A stretch of 64,000 nt of DNA, taken from the NCBI GenBank assembly GCA_964574335.1, contig CAZNNH010000013.1:1-64000 (forward strand), written 5' to 3'. Shown piece by piece: positions 16,645 through 24,810 of the stretch; position 1 is the first letter of the stretch; every line of letters starts with the position of its first letter. Source of the DNA: CAZNNH01 sp964574335. Lineage in GTDB: Bacteria > Acidobacteriota > Vicinamibacteria > Fen-336. A program made the translations under genes and the position numbers. Below the pieces are notes generated by a model. That model did no database searches. It was not told the DNA's origin and saw nothing but the letters and a program-made list of their open reading frames with translations.

Positions 16645-16744
16645 NNNNNNNNNNNNNNNNNNNNNNNNNNNNNNNNNNNNNNNNNNNNNNNNNNNNNNNN
16701 NNNNNNNNNNNNNNNNNNNNNNNNNNNNNNNNNNNNNNNNNNNN
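16645..16744. other. assembly gap (100 N)
   Basis: There are exactly 100 N, the conventional length for a gap of unknown size. Both flanks are copies of the same palindromic repeat, so the gap is probably a collapsed repeat array whose true length and content are unknown. A gene could be hidden here. Confidence 0.95.
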
Positions 16745-16797
16745 ATGACCGGATTCGCGCCGGTCAGCGTGGCGAATCCGGATCGTGTCCCCCGAAA
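16745..16797. repeat. palindromic repeat copy 3
   Basis: The third identical 53-base unit lies immediately right of the gap and ends five bases before the FabG stop codon, so the array occupies the FabG-PHP hydrolase junction of the operon. Confidence 0.85.
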
Positions 16798-16802
16798 GGG
16801 CG

Positions 16803-17546
16803 CTACACCAGCCCGCCGTCGACGGCGATCACCTGGCCGGTGATGTAAGCGGCCCCCTCCGAGGCCAGGAACGCCACCAGCGGCGCGACGTCCCGGGGGG
16901 CGCCGAGCCGGGCCAGGGGGATCTGGGCCGCCAGGTCCTTCCCCTCGCCACTGATGAACGAGGCGGACATCTCGGTCTCGATCAGGCCCGGGCAGACCGC
17001 GTTGACCCGGATCTGCCGACGGCCCATCTCGCGGGCCAGGGCCTTGGTGAAGGCGATCACGCCACCCTTGGCCGCCGAGTAGTTGCACTGGCCGGCCTGG
17101 CCACGGATCCCGCTGGGCGAGACGATGTTGGTGATCACGCCGCCGCCCTGGTGCAGCATCCCCCGAAGCGACGCCTGGGAGCAGAGGTAGGTGCCGCGCA
17201 GGCTGGTGTCGACGACCGTGTCCCAGTCCCGGTCGGTCATCAGCATCAGCAGCCGGTCCCGGGTCACGCCGGCGTTGTTGACCAGGCAGCTCACGGAGCC
17301 GGCCGAGCCCTCGATGCTGGCGAACATCGCCTCCACCTGGTCGCGGGCCCCGACGTCCGCCTGGACCGCCGTCGCCGCGCCCCCCTCGGCCAGGATCTGC
17401 TCCACCACCGCCTGGGCCCCTTCCGAGTCGGAGCGGTAGTTGACGAAGACCCGGAACCCGACCTTGGCCAGCTCGCGGGCGATGGCGGCCCCGATCCCCC
17501 GTGAGGCCCCGGTGACCAGCGCGGTCTTGGCTTCGGGTGGGGTCAT
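16803..17546 (-). CDS. 3-oxoacyl-ACP reductase (FabG-like SDR)
   Basis: A 247-residue classical short-chain dehydrogenase: TGASRGIG cofactor motif near residue 13, NNAG near 90, the catalytic Ser/Tyr/Lys in NIVSPSG...YSAAKGG near 140-160, and the C-terminal YITGQVIAVDGG typical of FabG. It would reduce 3-oxoacyl-ACP with NADPH in the chain-elongation cycle with the ketosynthases and the FabZ-like dehydratase of the other arm. It starts 22 bases after the outer-membrane protein gene. The repeat array and gap separate it from the rest of the arm. Confidence 0.92.
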   Translation of the reverse strand: MTPPEAKTALVTGASRGIGAAIARELAKVGFRVFVNYRSDSEGAQAVVEQILAEGGAATAVQADVGARDQVEAMFASIEGSAGSVSCLVNNAGVTRDRLLMLMTDRDWDTVVDTSLRGTYLCSQASLRGMLHQGGGVITNIVSPSGIRGQAGQCNYSAAKGGVIAFTKALAREMGRRQIRVNAVCPGLIETEMSASFISGEGKDLAAQIPLARLGAPRDVAPLVAFLASEGAAYITGQVIAVDGGLV

Positions 17547-17568
17547 CGGGCGAGGGCCCCGCGCAGCA

Positions 17569-20529
17569 TCAGTCCAGGGGCTTGAAGATCAAGAGGTAGA
17601 CGCCCCAGCGGTTGTCGTAACGGTCGAGGTTGCCGCTGAGGGCGTAGGTGACGGTCCCCTTGATGTAGGTCCCCCACGGGCCGACGGTGCCGAGGTCCAG
17701 CTCCAGGCCGTCGAAGTCCCGGAAGCTCGGGGACTCCTCCAGGTTCCGGCCCCAGGCGTGATCGTACATCCCTTCCACCCAGACCACGTCGAAGGCGTTG
17801 AAGCCGAGCTGGACGCCGGCCACGCCGATGGCGTCGAAGGTGTCGGTCCCGCTCGGGATCCCCCGGATGCGGGGGCGAGAGAGGAACGACGGCTGGTATC
17901 GCGAGAAGCGGTCGAGGTCCTGGCCTCCGTAGTAGGAGGCGCTCAGACCGGCCTTGGTGAACTTGCCGAAGTAGAGCTGCTTGACCGCCTCGCCCGAGAA
18001 CTTGCGGAAGGAGGTGGCGGGGGCCACCGGGTCTCCTCCGCTCGGCCCGATCTCGGGCCAGCCGAAGCGGTTACCCTGCAGCGCGGTCCCGGTCAGCGTG
18101 AAGCCGCCTCTGGTGAGCTTGAGCTCGGCCTGGCTCTGGAGGGTGAAGCCGTGGCCGGAGGCCTCGAACTCCGGGTCCGTGTCGCCGGTGGGGTGGAAGA
18201 GGTTGAGCGAGAAGTACGAGGAGGCGCCGAAGCTCACCCCGGGCCGGGCCTGCCAGTTGGCCAGCACGCCGACCGTCTCCTCGAACGCCCACAGCCCCTG
18301 GCCGACCACCTCCTGGCTCCCCTCGAAGACGCGGTTGTTCTGGGGGATCGCCGACAGCGCCAGGTCCATCCCGAAGCGGAAGCTCTCGCCCACGTGCTTG
18401 GTCAGGTTGGTGGCCAGGATCGGGCCGGCGAAGAAGACGGAGAGCTCGGCCCCGGTCTTGCGGAAGTCGTAGTCGACCAGGCTGATGCCGGCCAGCGGGA
18501 TGGGGAAGTCGAAGGTCCCCTCGTACATCACGCCGCCCACCAGCGAGCGCACCCGGCTCTTGAGCGGCTCGACCACGCGGGTGTCGCCCTCCCGGCGCAG
18601 GACGCGCAGGCCCTCGTCGGTGTCGCGGTACATCCGCAGGTCGGAGGCCATCGCCTCTTCCCGGGCCGCCTCGAAGCCCGGCTGGTTGATCTCGTAGCCG
18701 GAGAAGTCGTAGCTCCGCTCCACCAGCAGGCTCCGCCCCGCCGCGCTGACGAGCTGCTGGGCGGTGATCCTGCGAAGCAGGTTGAACTGGCGGCCGCCCT
18801 GCCACGGGACCAGCTCGTACTCCTGGGTCTCGACGTGGGAGAGGACGCTGCTCCGCCCGCCGCTCTGCTTGAGCTGCATCTTCACCTGGCGGAAGGTCAC
18901 GCCGTCGATCCAGACCTTGCCGCTGAACAGGACCGCCTGCTTGTCCTCCGGCTCGACGCCGATCACGTAGGTGGGGGCGCCGTCGACCGTCTCGGTCCCG
19001 AGGAGCGTGTACTGGTACTTCTCCTCGAGCGCCAGCTCCAGCGGTTGGGCCAGCACCTTCTCCGGCTCGAGCTGGGGCAACGAGAACCCGGACGGGTTGC
19101 CGAAGCGGACCCCGTTCACCAGGAAGCCGGTCTGCACCCAGTCATGCTGGGTCCGGTCCACGAACTGGCGCAGCTCCAAGGTGACGTCGAAGCCCGACCC
19201 CAGCGCCGTCGACTCGAAGTGGATGGCGGCCCGGCAGTCGGCCAGGTAGTGGTCGAGGTCGCGCTGCTGCGCCGCCCGGTACTGCTGCCAGCGCGCCACG
19301 ATCTCCTCCACCCGCAGGCCGCCACGGCCGGTCACGCTCACCCACTCGTAGAGGCGCTGGTCATCGTCCTGACGGCGGACCGTCACCACCACGAAAGCGC
19401 TGTCGCAGCCGCACTCGTGCACCGTCGTCTTCCCCGGCCCCGGGACCACCCGCGAGACCAGCTCCCGACCGTCCTGGGCATCGCGGAAGGTCACCTCCAG
19501 GTTGGCCTCTCCCTCTGCGGACACGGTGATCTTCCGGGGGTGCTCCGACGAGCCGAGGGCGCGCACCAGGAAGGCCCCGCTCGGGGAGCTCGAGTCGACG
19601 AAGGCGCTGGCCGCCAGGGGGGCGCCGTCGGCGCTCAGCCGGGCCGGGGCCTGATCGAGCGGCGTACCGACGAAGCCGGCGCTGATCGAGCCGGTGAGCA
19701 CGCCCACCGAGCGGCACAGCGCCCCGACCTGCTCGGCGGTCGGCGCGGCAGCCCACATGGTGTCGACCAGCGAGTCGCCGGTCTCGGCAGCGACATCGAG
19801 GAACGCCGTGGCCAGACCGCCGGCGCCCGCCACCGAGCCGGCGCCGACCTCGACCATCACCGGCTTGCCGAGCTGGTCGCGGATCCACTCGGCTTCCCCC
19901 CGCCAATCGGGACCGCGTCCGACCCCGATCAGGTCGGCATAGGCCGCCACCCGGCGCGACAGCGCCTCCTCCTTCCGGACCAGGCCGGCTGGAAAGACGA
20001 CGGCGGCGCTGGCGAGCGAGGGCTTGGCGGCCTTGAGCTGGAGCACCAGCCGCGCCAGCGCGAACTGCAGCGCGGCCGGATCGCCCGGTGACTCGGCGAC
20101 CTCCAGGATCACGCCGTTCACCGCCGGGCTGTCGACGGGGAGGGCCGCCAGGACCTCCGCCACCCGCGCCTCCAGGGCGACCGCCGCCTGGTCGGGATCG
20201 TCAGCGTCCCGGATCGAGACCCGGATGCGCAGGTGCAGCAGCAGGCTGCGGCCGGCCGGCAACGCCCCCAGCAGCCGGGTCACGGGCTCGACGTCGAGAA
20301 GGAGCGGCTCTCTACCTCCCAGGTCGACCGAGAGGGACGGCGCCACGACCGACGGGGGGCTCAGCTCGCCGCAGCCTCCGATCGCCTCCAGCAGGGCAGC
20401 GGCATCCGCGTCACCCTCGATCGACACGGCGAGCTTGGGAAGCGGTGCGGCTTCGGCGGGCGCTCCGCCGCCGAGCAGAAAGAGCGCCAACCCGCCGACG
20501 AAGAGGGCGAGCGGCCGGCGATAGAGCAT
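17569..20529 (-). CDS. large outer-membrane protein of unknown function
   Basis: A 986-residue exported protein. It has a signal peptide (YRRPLALFVGGLALFLLGGG, cleaved near AEA, residue 27), a periplasmic half of about 400 residues without a recognised domain, a middle region (about 400-640) that looks like an outer-membrane lipoprotein-sorting/LolA-type beta fold (VTLELRQFVDRTQHDWVQTG, VWIDGVTFRQVKMQLKQ), and a C-terminal third with alternating strands resembling a beta-barrel. It starts three bases after the Tes-like gene. A role in placing or exporting the product of the locus in the outer membrane is inference. I do not know a named family for the full-length protein. Confidence 0.78.
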   Translation of the reverse strand: MLYRRPLALFVGGLALFLLGGGAPAEAAPLPKLAVSIEGDADAAALLEAIGGCGELSPPSVVAPSLSVDLGGREPLLLDVEPVTRLLGALPAGRSLLLHLRIRVSIRDADDPDQAAVALEARVAEVLAALPVDSPAVNGVILEVAESPGDPAALQFALARLVLQLKAAKPSLASAAVVFPAGLVRKEEALSRRVAAYADLIGVGRGPDWRGEAEWIRDQLGKPVMVEVGAGSVAGAGGLATAFLDVAAETGDSLVDTMWAAAPTAEQVGALCRSVGVLTGSISAGFVGTPLDQAPARLSADGAPLAASAFVDSSSPSGAFLVRALGSSEHPRKITVSAEGEANLEVTFRDAQDGRELVSRVVPGPGKTTVHECGCDSAFVVVTVRRQDDDQRLYEWVSVTGRGGLRVEEIVARWQQYRAAQQRDLDHYLADCRAAIHFESTALGSGFDVTLELRQFVDRTQHDWVQTGFLVNGVRFGNPSGFSLPQLEPEKVLAQPLELALEEKYQYTLLGTETVDGAPTYVIGVEPEDKQAVLFSGKVWIDGVTFRQVKMQLKQSGGRSSVLSHVETQEYELVPWQGGRQFNLLRRITAQQLVSAAGRSLLVERSYDFSGYEINQPGFEAAREEAMASDLRMYRDTDEGLRVLRREGDTRVVEPLKSRVRSLVGGVMYEGTFDFPIPLAGISLVDYDFRKTGAELSVFFAGPILATNLTKHVGESFRFGMDLALSAIPQNNRVFEGSQEVVGQGLWAFEETVGVLANWQARPGVSFGASSYFSLNLFHPTGDTDPEFEASGHGFTLQSQAELKLTRGGFTLTGTALQGNRFGWPEIGPSGGDPVAPATSFRKFSGEAVKQLYFGKFTKAGLSASYYGGQDLDRFSRYQPSFLSRPRIRGIPSGTDTFDAIGVAGVQLGFNAFDVVWVEGMYDHAWGRNLEESPSFRDFDGLELDLGTVGPWGTYIKGTVTYALSGNLDRYDNRWGVYLLIFKPLD

Positions 20530-20532
20530 GTG

Positions 20533-22101
20533 TCAGTGGCCGGCCTGGCGGCACATCGCGAGGCGCTGGGCCTCCTCGACGTTGCGGTATCGCTCGCCTG
20601 CGTTGTAGCGGCAGAAGGAGAGGACCTGGCCGTCGGTGGTGACGTATTTGATGATGCAGCGGCGCACCCGCCGGGCGCTGTAGTTGGTGGCGTCCATGAA
20701 GTGCATGCCGGCCACGAACATCCCGTTGAAGCCGCGCTGGAACCAGCTTCGCGACCGCCCCACCGACTTGTCCTCCCAGCCCTCCAGGCCGCGCAGCAGC
20801 CGCAGGAACGAAAGCCCCCGAGGGGCGCGCGACGAGTCGAAGGCGGCGGAGAGGTGCTTGAGCTGGCCGAGCGCCGAGATCTTCTGGAGCAGCCGGGCCC
20901 GCCCCTGCGGGGGGGTGATCCGGCCCGCCGCCAAGAGCAGCCGCTCGAGGTCCAGGAACTGGGTCAGGCAGGTGGGCCGGTTGTCGTCGTCGACGTAGAA
21001 GTAGGTCCCCACCGAGCAGTGAGCGTCGCACCCCGGGCTGCTGGGAGACTCGCCGCGCAGCCGGGCGACGCCGCGGGTGAGCAGGCTCAGGGCGTTGAGC
21101 GGGATCCAGTCGTCGGGCATCCGGGTCAGACCGGTCTGGGCGCCGAACTCGCGGGCCATGTCGGCCAGGTCGAAGCCGGCCGGCGTCGCCTGCGGCAGCT
21201 TCACCCGGCCGGTGGCCGCCATCGGCTGGATGCTGATGCCGGTGGTGTGCTGGCTGTTCTGGAGCGCGAACTCGAAGATCGGCCCGAGCTGGTCGACGTT
21301 GATCCCGGCCACGATGGTGGGGACCATCACCACCCGCATGTTGGTCCTGACGATGTTCTCGTAGACCCGCAGCTTCTGGTCGAGCAGCCGCTGGCCTCGC
21401 AGCGCCAGGTAGACGTCGTCGGTCATCCCGTCGAACTGCAGGTACAGGGTGTGCAGCCCTTCGTCCTCGCAGCGGCGCACGAAGTCGAAGTGGGTGAAGC
21501 GGAGCCCGTTGGTGGCCACCTGGATGTGGTCGAAGCCCAGCTCTCGGCAGATCTTCAGGATCTCCAGGAGCTGCGGGTGGAGGGTCGGCTCCCCCCCCGA
21601 GAACTGGATGTGCCGGCAGGGCTGCCCCGGCCGGTCGACCAGGCTCTTCAGCATCCCCCGCACCGTCTCCAGCTCCAGGAAGTAGCCGTTGTCGCTGGTC
21701 ACGTCCGCGAAGCACACCGGGCAGCGCAGGTTGCAGCGGTTGGTGAGGTCCATCACCGCCAGAAGCGGCGCCTTGTCCGGCTCGTCGTCCACGTCCTGCA
21801 GCAGGGACCCGGGGGAGAAGACCCGGGTGTTCCACCCTTCGAGCTTGTGATGGAGCCGGCTGTCGGACAGGATCAGGTGCTCGGTGGGGCCGTGGCTCGG
21901 GCAGCGGACCCGCTGGAAGACCTGGCCAGCGCGCTCGATCACCAGCGCCTCCGCGGGAGCGCCGCAGGAGAGGCAACGCGACTCGTCCTGGGCCAGCACC
22001 CGCTCGGCGAAGGAAGACCCCGGCGAGGCCGATTCCGATGGCGTCTCGCCCGGCGGATCGTACCGCGCAGAGACCCCCGGTCCGTTTGCGGCACTATCCA
22101 T
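20533..22101 (-). CDS. Tes/COG1964-like radical SAM protein (putative lipid C-C bond-forming enzyme)
   Basis: A 522-residue radical SAM protein whose layout matches archaeal tetraether synthase and its bacterial relatives. It has an N-terminal metal motif CLSC (43-46) plus CPSHG (67), the SAM cluster motif NRCNLRCPVCFA (Cys123/127/130), QFSGGEPTLHP, a mid-protein GCDAHCSVGTYFYVDD with further Cys, and near the C-terminus RRCIIKYVTTDGQVLSFCRYN, the segment I associate with that family. Tes couples unactivated methyl ends of lipid chains. Here it heads an operon of fatty-acid-type genes, so joining or modifying acyl chains is plausible, though unproven. A downstream GTG (near 22007) is an alternative start. 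Confidence 0.82.
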   Translation of the reverse strand: MDSAANGPGVSARYDPPGETPSESASPGSSFAERVLAQDESRCLSCGAPAEALVIERAGQVFQRVRCPSHGPTEHLILSDSRLHHKLEGWNTRVFSPGSLLQDVDDEPDKAPLLAVMDLTNRCNLRCPVCFADVTSDNGYFLELETVRGMLKSLVDRPGQPCRHIQFSGGEPTLHPQLLEILKICRELGFDHIQVATNGLRFTHFDFVRRCEDEGLHTLYLQFDGMTDDVYLALRGQRLLDQKLRVYENIVRTNMRVVMVPTIVAGINVDQLGPIFEFALQNSQHTTGISIQPMAATGRVKLPQATPAGFDLADMAREFGAQTGLTRMPDDWIPLNALSLLTRGVARLRGESPSSPGCDAHCSVGTYFYVDDDNRPTCLTQFLDLERLLLAAGRITPPQGRARLLQKISALGQLKHLSAAFDSSRAPRGLSFLRLLRGLEGWEDKSVGRSRSWFQRGFNGMFVAGMHFMDATNYSARRVRRCIIKYVTTDGQVLSFCRYNAGERYRNVEEAQRLAMCRQAGH

Positions 22102-22109
22102 GGGCGGCT

Positions 22110-22139
22110 ATTATCGACGTCCGGTGTTTTCTGTGTCAA
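22110..22139 (-). promoter_or_regulatory. strong sigma-70 promoter for the leftward lipid operon
   Basis: On the minus strand TTGACA (22139-22134), an 18-base spacer and GATAAT (22115-22110) make a near-consensus promoter. The start point would fall near 22103, giving either a leaderless transcript for ATG 22101 or a short leader to a later start. It could drive the whole arm down to 5041. Confidence 0.7.
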
Positions 22140-22248
22140 CAACGGCGCGGCTCGCTGGAACCGCCGGCTTCCCTTCCGGCTCCAGCCGCTCCTACGCCGC
22201 CCCGGACGCGAGCTAGCGTCCCGGGGCTCGTCACACGGGTTCTTCGAC

Positions 22249-23007
22249 ATGGCTCGGGCGGCCGGCTTCGTGCTCCTCTTCGTGGCGACCAACTCGAGCC
22301 TCCTGCTGCTGTTCCCGTTCAGCCTCGGCAGGCTGGCCGTGGTCGGCGTCCTGTTCGGTGGCGGCACCGCGGTGATGCTGGTGTTGCTCTTCGACCCGAG
22401 CAGCCGGTTCCTGCTCGACCACCGGACCGACGTACATTGCCCGAACGGCCCCTGCGTGGCCCTCACCTTCGACGACGGGCCGTCGCCGGAGATCACCCCC
22501 AAGGTCCTCGACATCCTGCGGGAAAAGGGCGCCAAGGCCACCTTCTTCCTGGTCGGCCAGCAGGTCGAGCAGCACCCCGGCCTGGCTCGGCGGATGGCGG
22601 GCGAGGGGCACGCCATCGGCAACCATACCTACTCGCACCCTTCGCTCTTCTGCTTCCTGTCGCCGAGGCGCCTGCGTGAGGAGATCGAGCGGGGCCAGGA
22701 AGCGATCGGCCGGGTCACCGGGGCCTCGCCCCGGCACTTCCGCTCGCCGGTCGGCCTGCGCCACCCGATCCTGAAGCTGGCGCTGCAGCGAGCCGCGCTG
22801 GAGCTCGTGCTGTGGCGGCTACGGACCTACGACACCCTGTCCCCGAAGCCGGAGACGCTCCGCCGGCGGATCCTGGGCCGGGTGCGCCCGGGCGCGATCG
22901 TGCTGCTCCACGACCGGAGCGGGCCCGGAGCCTCCGCGATGCTGGCCGCCCTGCCGGACGTCATCGACGGTCTACGGGCTCGCGGCTACGAGCTGGTCAC
23001 GGTCTGA
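22249..23007 (+). CDS. polysaccharide deacetylase (NodB-like), membrane-anchored
   Basis: A 252-residue protein with two N-terminal hydrophobic segments (about 3-22 and 28-47) and a carbohydrate esterase 4 domain: LTFDDGPSP (catalytic and metal Asp), NHTYSHPSL (metal His pair), RSPVGLRHP and a C-terminal VLLHDRSG. It removes acyl groups, usually N-acetyl, from a sugar. It is the first gene of the rightward arm and overlaps the glycosyltransferase start (TGATG). It may deacetylate the head-group sugar added by that glycosyltransferase. The frame is open further upstream; ATG 22249 was chosen because it begins the first membrane helix. Confidence 0.85.
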   Translation: MARAAGFVLLFVATNSSLLLLFPFSLGRLAVVGVLFGGGTAVMLVLLFDPSSRFLLDHRTDVHCPNGPCVALTFDDGPSPEITPKVLDILREKGAKATFFLVGQQVEQHPGLARRMAGEGHAIGNHTYSHPSLFCFLSPRRLREEIERGQEAIGRVTGASPRHFRSPVGLRHPILKLALQRAALELVLWRLRTYDTLSPKPETLRRRILGRVRPGAIVLLHDRSGPGASAMLAALPDVIDGLRARGYELVTV

Positions 23008-23717
23008 TGGACGGCCCACCCGAGCCGCCGCACCACCCGCCGATGCGAATCTGCGCGGTGATCCCTGCCTACGACGAGGCGGAGCGGATCGCGCGGCTGG
23101 TGACCGCCGTCCGCCCCCAGGTGGCCCGGGTGATGGTGGTCGACGACGGCTCGACCGACGGGACCGGGGAGCGCGCCGCCCAGGCCGGGGCGGTGAGCCT
23201 GCGCCTCGAGCAGAACCAGGGAAAGGGCGCTGCCGTCCGCCAGGCGCTCTCGCGGCTCTCCCCGGGCGAGTTCAGCCACGTCCTGCTCATGGACGGCGAC
23301 GGCCAGCACCTTGCGGAAGACATCCCCTCACTGGTCGAGCAGGCGCGGCGTACCGGGGCGGAGCTGGTGATCGGCGCCCGGACCCTCGACCGGGCCCGCA
23401 TGCCGCCGTCACGCCACTTCTCGAACACGGTCGGCAGCCGGATCGCGTCCCGGCTGGTGGGTCAGAAGGTCCTCGACAGCCAGAGCGGGTTCCGCCTGGT
23501 GCGGCTGGATTCCCTGGCCAGCCTCAGGCTCCGCTCCCGCCGGTACGAGCTGGAGATGGAGGTGCTGATCAAGCTGTGCCGGAAGGGGGCCCGCGTGGAG
23601 CACGCGCCGGTGACCCTCGTCTATGATGGCCAGAAGGCCCGCTCCAAGATGAAGCCGGTTCGAGACACGATTCGGATCTGCCTGTGGTCGCTGGCCTTCC
23701 GGTACCTCGGCGCTTAG
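23007..23717 (+). CDS. family 2 glycosyltransferase (DPM1/GtrB-like)
   Basis: A 236-residue GT-A fold enzyme: CAVIPAYDEAERI, VVDDGSTDGT and LLMDGDGQH carry the nucleotide and metal ligands. Its length and the SQSGFRLV motif fit the dolichyl-phosphate-mannose synthase-like group that transfers a sugar to a polyprenyl phosphate or lipid. There is no C-terminal membrane domain. The ATG overlaps the deacetylase stop by one base. It probably glycosylates the lipid product or its carrier; aryl-polyene loci carry a similar gene. Confidence 0.88.
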   Translation: MDGPPEPPHHPPMRICAVIPAYDEAERIARLVTAVRPQVARVMVVDDGSTDGTGERAAQAGAVSLRLEQNQGKGAAVRQALSRLSPGEFSHVLLMDGDGQHLAEDIPSLVEQARRTGAELVIGARTLDRARMPPSRHFSNTVGSRIASRLVGQKVLDSQSGFRLVRLDSLASLRLRSRRYELEMEVLIKLCRKGARVEHAPVTLVYDGQKARSKMKPVRDTIRICLWSLAFRYLGA

Positions 23718-23726
23718 GCGAACATC

Positions 23727-24383
23727 GTGGCCACCTGGCGCGCTTCTCTCGGCACCTCCCTGGCGTTGGCCCTGTCCGGGCTCACCGCTCCCGCCGCACC
23801 CGGGCCCCCGCCGGCCGCGTCGGATTCCGAGCTGCTGCAGCGGGTCCTTCTGGGTGTCGAGCAGGCCGAGCACGCTCACCCCACCGCCTGCGGCACCTTG
23901 ACCGAGACGCGGTCCTCGCCGCTGCTCTCACGGCCGCTTCGGCTGCACGGCAGCTTCTGCACCGCCGGGACCGACCGCTTCCGCGTCGAGTACCGGGGAG
24001 ACAGGCCGGCCCGTGTCGTCTACAACCGGGGTACCCTGAACGTGTCGGCGGATGGGAAGCGCACCGAGGTGATGGAGGTCGGCTCTTCCGTGCGGCGGGC
24101 CCAGACCTACTTCAGCGGAAAGGACGCCTCCAAGAACCTGCAGCGCGACTTCTCGATTACCGTCTCCGAAAGGGCCGACCGCTACGCGCTGCTGCTGCGC
24201 CCCGTCTCCGGGCGGATCGCCAGGCGCGTCCTGCGGGTGGCGGTGGAACTGGGCCGGCAGGACTTCCTCCCCCGGCGGATCGAGATCGACGGCAAGAGCG
24301 GGGTGGACAGCGTCTTCGAGATCGAGATCGAGACCCTCGACCAGCCCCTCGACGAGGAGGTGTTCCGGGTCTACCGACCCTGA
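23727..24383 (+). CDS. LolA-like periplasmic lipoprotein carrier homologue
   Basis: A 218-residue exported protein with a signal sequence (TSLALALSGLTAPAAP) and the open half-barrel pattern of outer-membrane lipoprotein carrier proteins (LQRVLLGVEQAE...GTLTETRSSPLLSRPLRLHGSF...FRVEYRGDRPARVVYN). Such LolA-like genes sit beside MMPL exporters in aryl-polyene loci and are thought to carry the lipid across the periplasm. It starts with GTG, ten bases after the glycosyltransferase stop, and five bases separate it from the dehydratase. Confidence 0.8.
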   Translation: MATWRASLGTSLALALSGLTAPAAPGPPPAASDSELLQRVLLGVEQAEHAHPTACGTLTETRSSPLLSRPLRLHGSFCTAGTDRFRVEYRGDRPARVVYNRGTLNVSADGKRTEVMEVGSSVRRAQTYFSGKDASKNLQRDFSITVSERADRYALLLRPVSGRIARRVLRVAVELGRQDFLPRRIEIDGKSGVDSVFEIEIETLDQPLDEEVFRVYRP

Positions 24384-24387
24384 GCGG

Positions 24388-24810
24388 ATGGCCATGGACG
24401 TCGAGATCGAAGACATCCTCCCCCACCGCGCCCCGTTCCTGTGGATCGACCGCGTGCTGAGCGTCGAGCCCGGCGTGAGCTGTGTGGCCTCGAAGCGGAT
24501 CGACCCCGGGGCGGCGTTCTTCGCCGGCCACTTCCCCGGCGATCCGATCCTCCCCGGCGTCTTCCTGATCGAGGCCGCCGCCCAGACGGCCGGGGTGATG
24601 ATGGGGGCCCAGGGCTCGACCGGCGGCGAGACCAAACGCCTGGCTGCCGTCAACCAGTTCAAGTTCCTCCAGCCGGTCCGGCCGGGCGCCACCCTGAAGA
24701 TCGAGACCCGGCTGCTGGTCGAGCGGGAGGGGATGGCGCTGGTGTCCGCCGTGGTGACGGTGGAGGGAGAGACGGTCGCCGCCGGCCAGCTCACGGTCGT
24801 GTCGCGGTGA
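24388..24810 (+). CDS. 3-hydroxyacyl-ACP dehydratase (FabZ-like)
   Basis: A 140-residue hot-dog-fold protein with the FabZ motifs LPHRAPFLWIDR, FAGHFPGDPILPGV (catalytic His near residue 52) and LIEAAAQTAG (catalytic Glu near 66). It would dehydrate 3-hydroxyacyl-ACP to the trans-2-enoyl form. No enoyl reductase is encoded anywhere in the locus, so double bonds could persist and yield a polyene, unless a housekeeping reductase acts. It overlaps the next gene's GTG start. Confidence 0.9.
   Translation: MAMDVEIEDILPHRAPFLWIDRVLSVEPGVSCVASKRIDPGAAFFAGHFPGDPILPGVFLIEAAAQTAGVMMGAQGSTGGETKRLAAVNQFKFLQPVRPGATLKIETRLLVEREGMALVSAVVTVEGETVAAGQLTVVSR

Noticed and set aside
16515..16797. CRISPR array
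   Set aside because: Only two contiguous units are present, the repeats are strong palindromes of REP type, and no cas gene is seen.
17440..20091. 883-codon open frame opposite the large outer-membrane protein
   Set aside because: Only the minus-strand product has a signal peptide and ordered strands; the plus frame is a GC-driven shadow.
20233..22248. Open frame extending the NodB-like deacetylase far upstream
   Set aside because: This part lies antisense to the Tes-like gene; the deacetylase starts sensibly at its first membrane helix at 22249.
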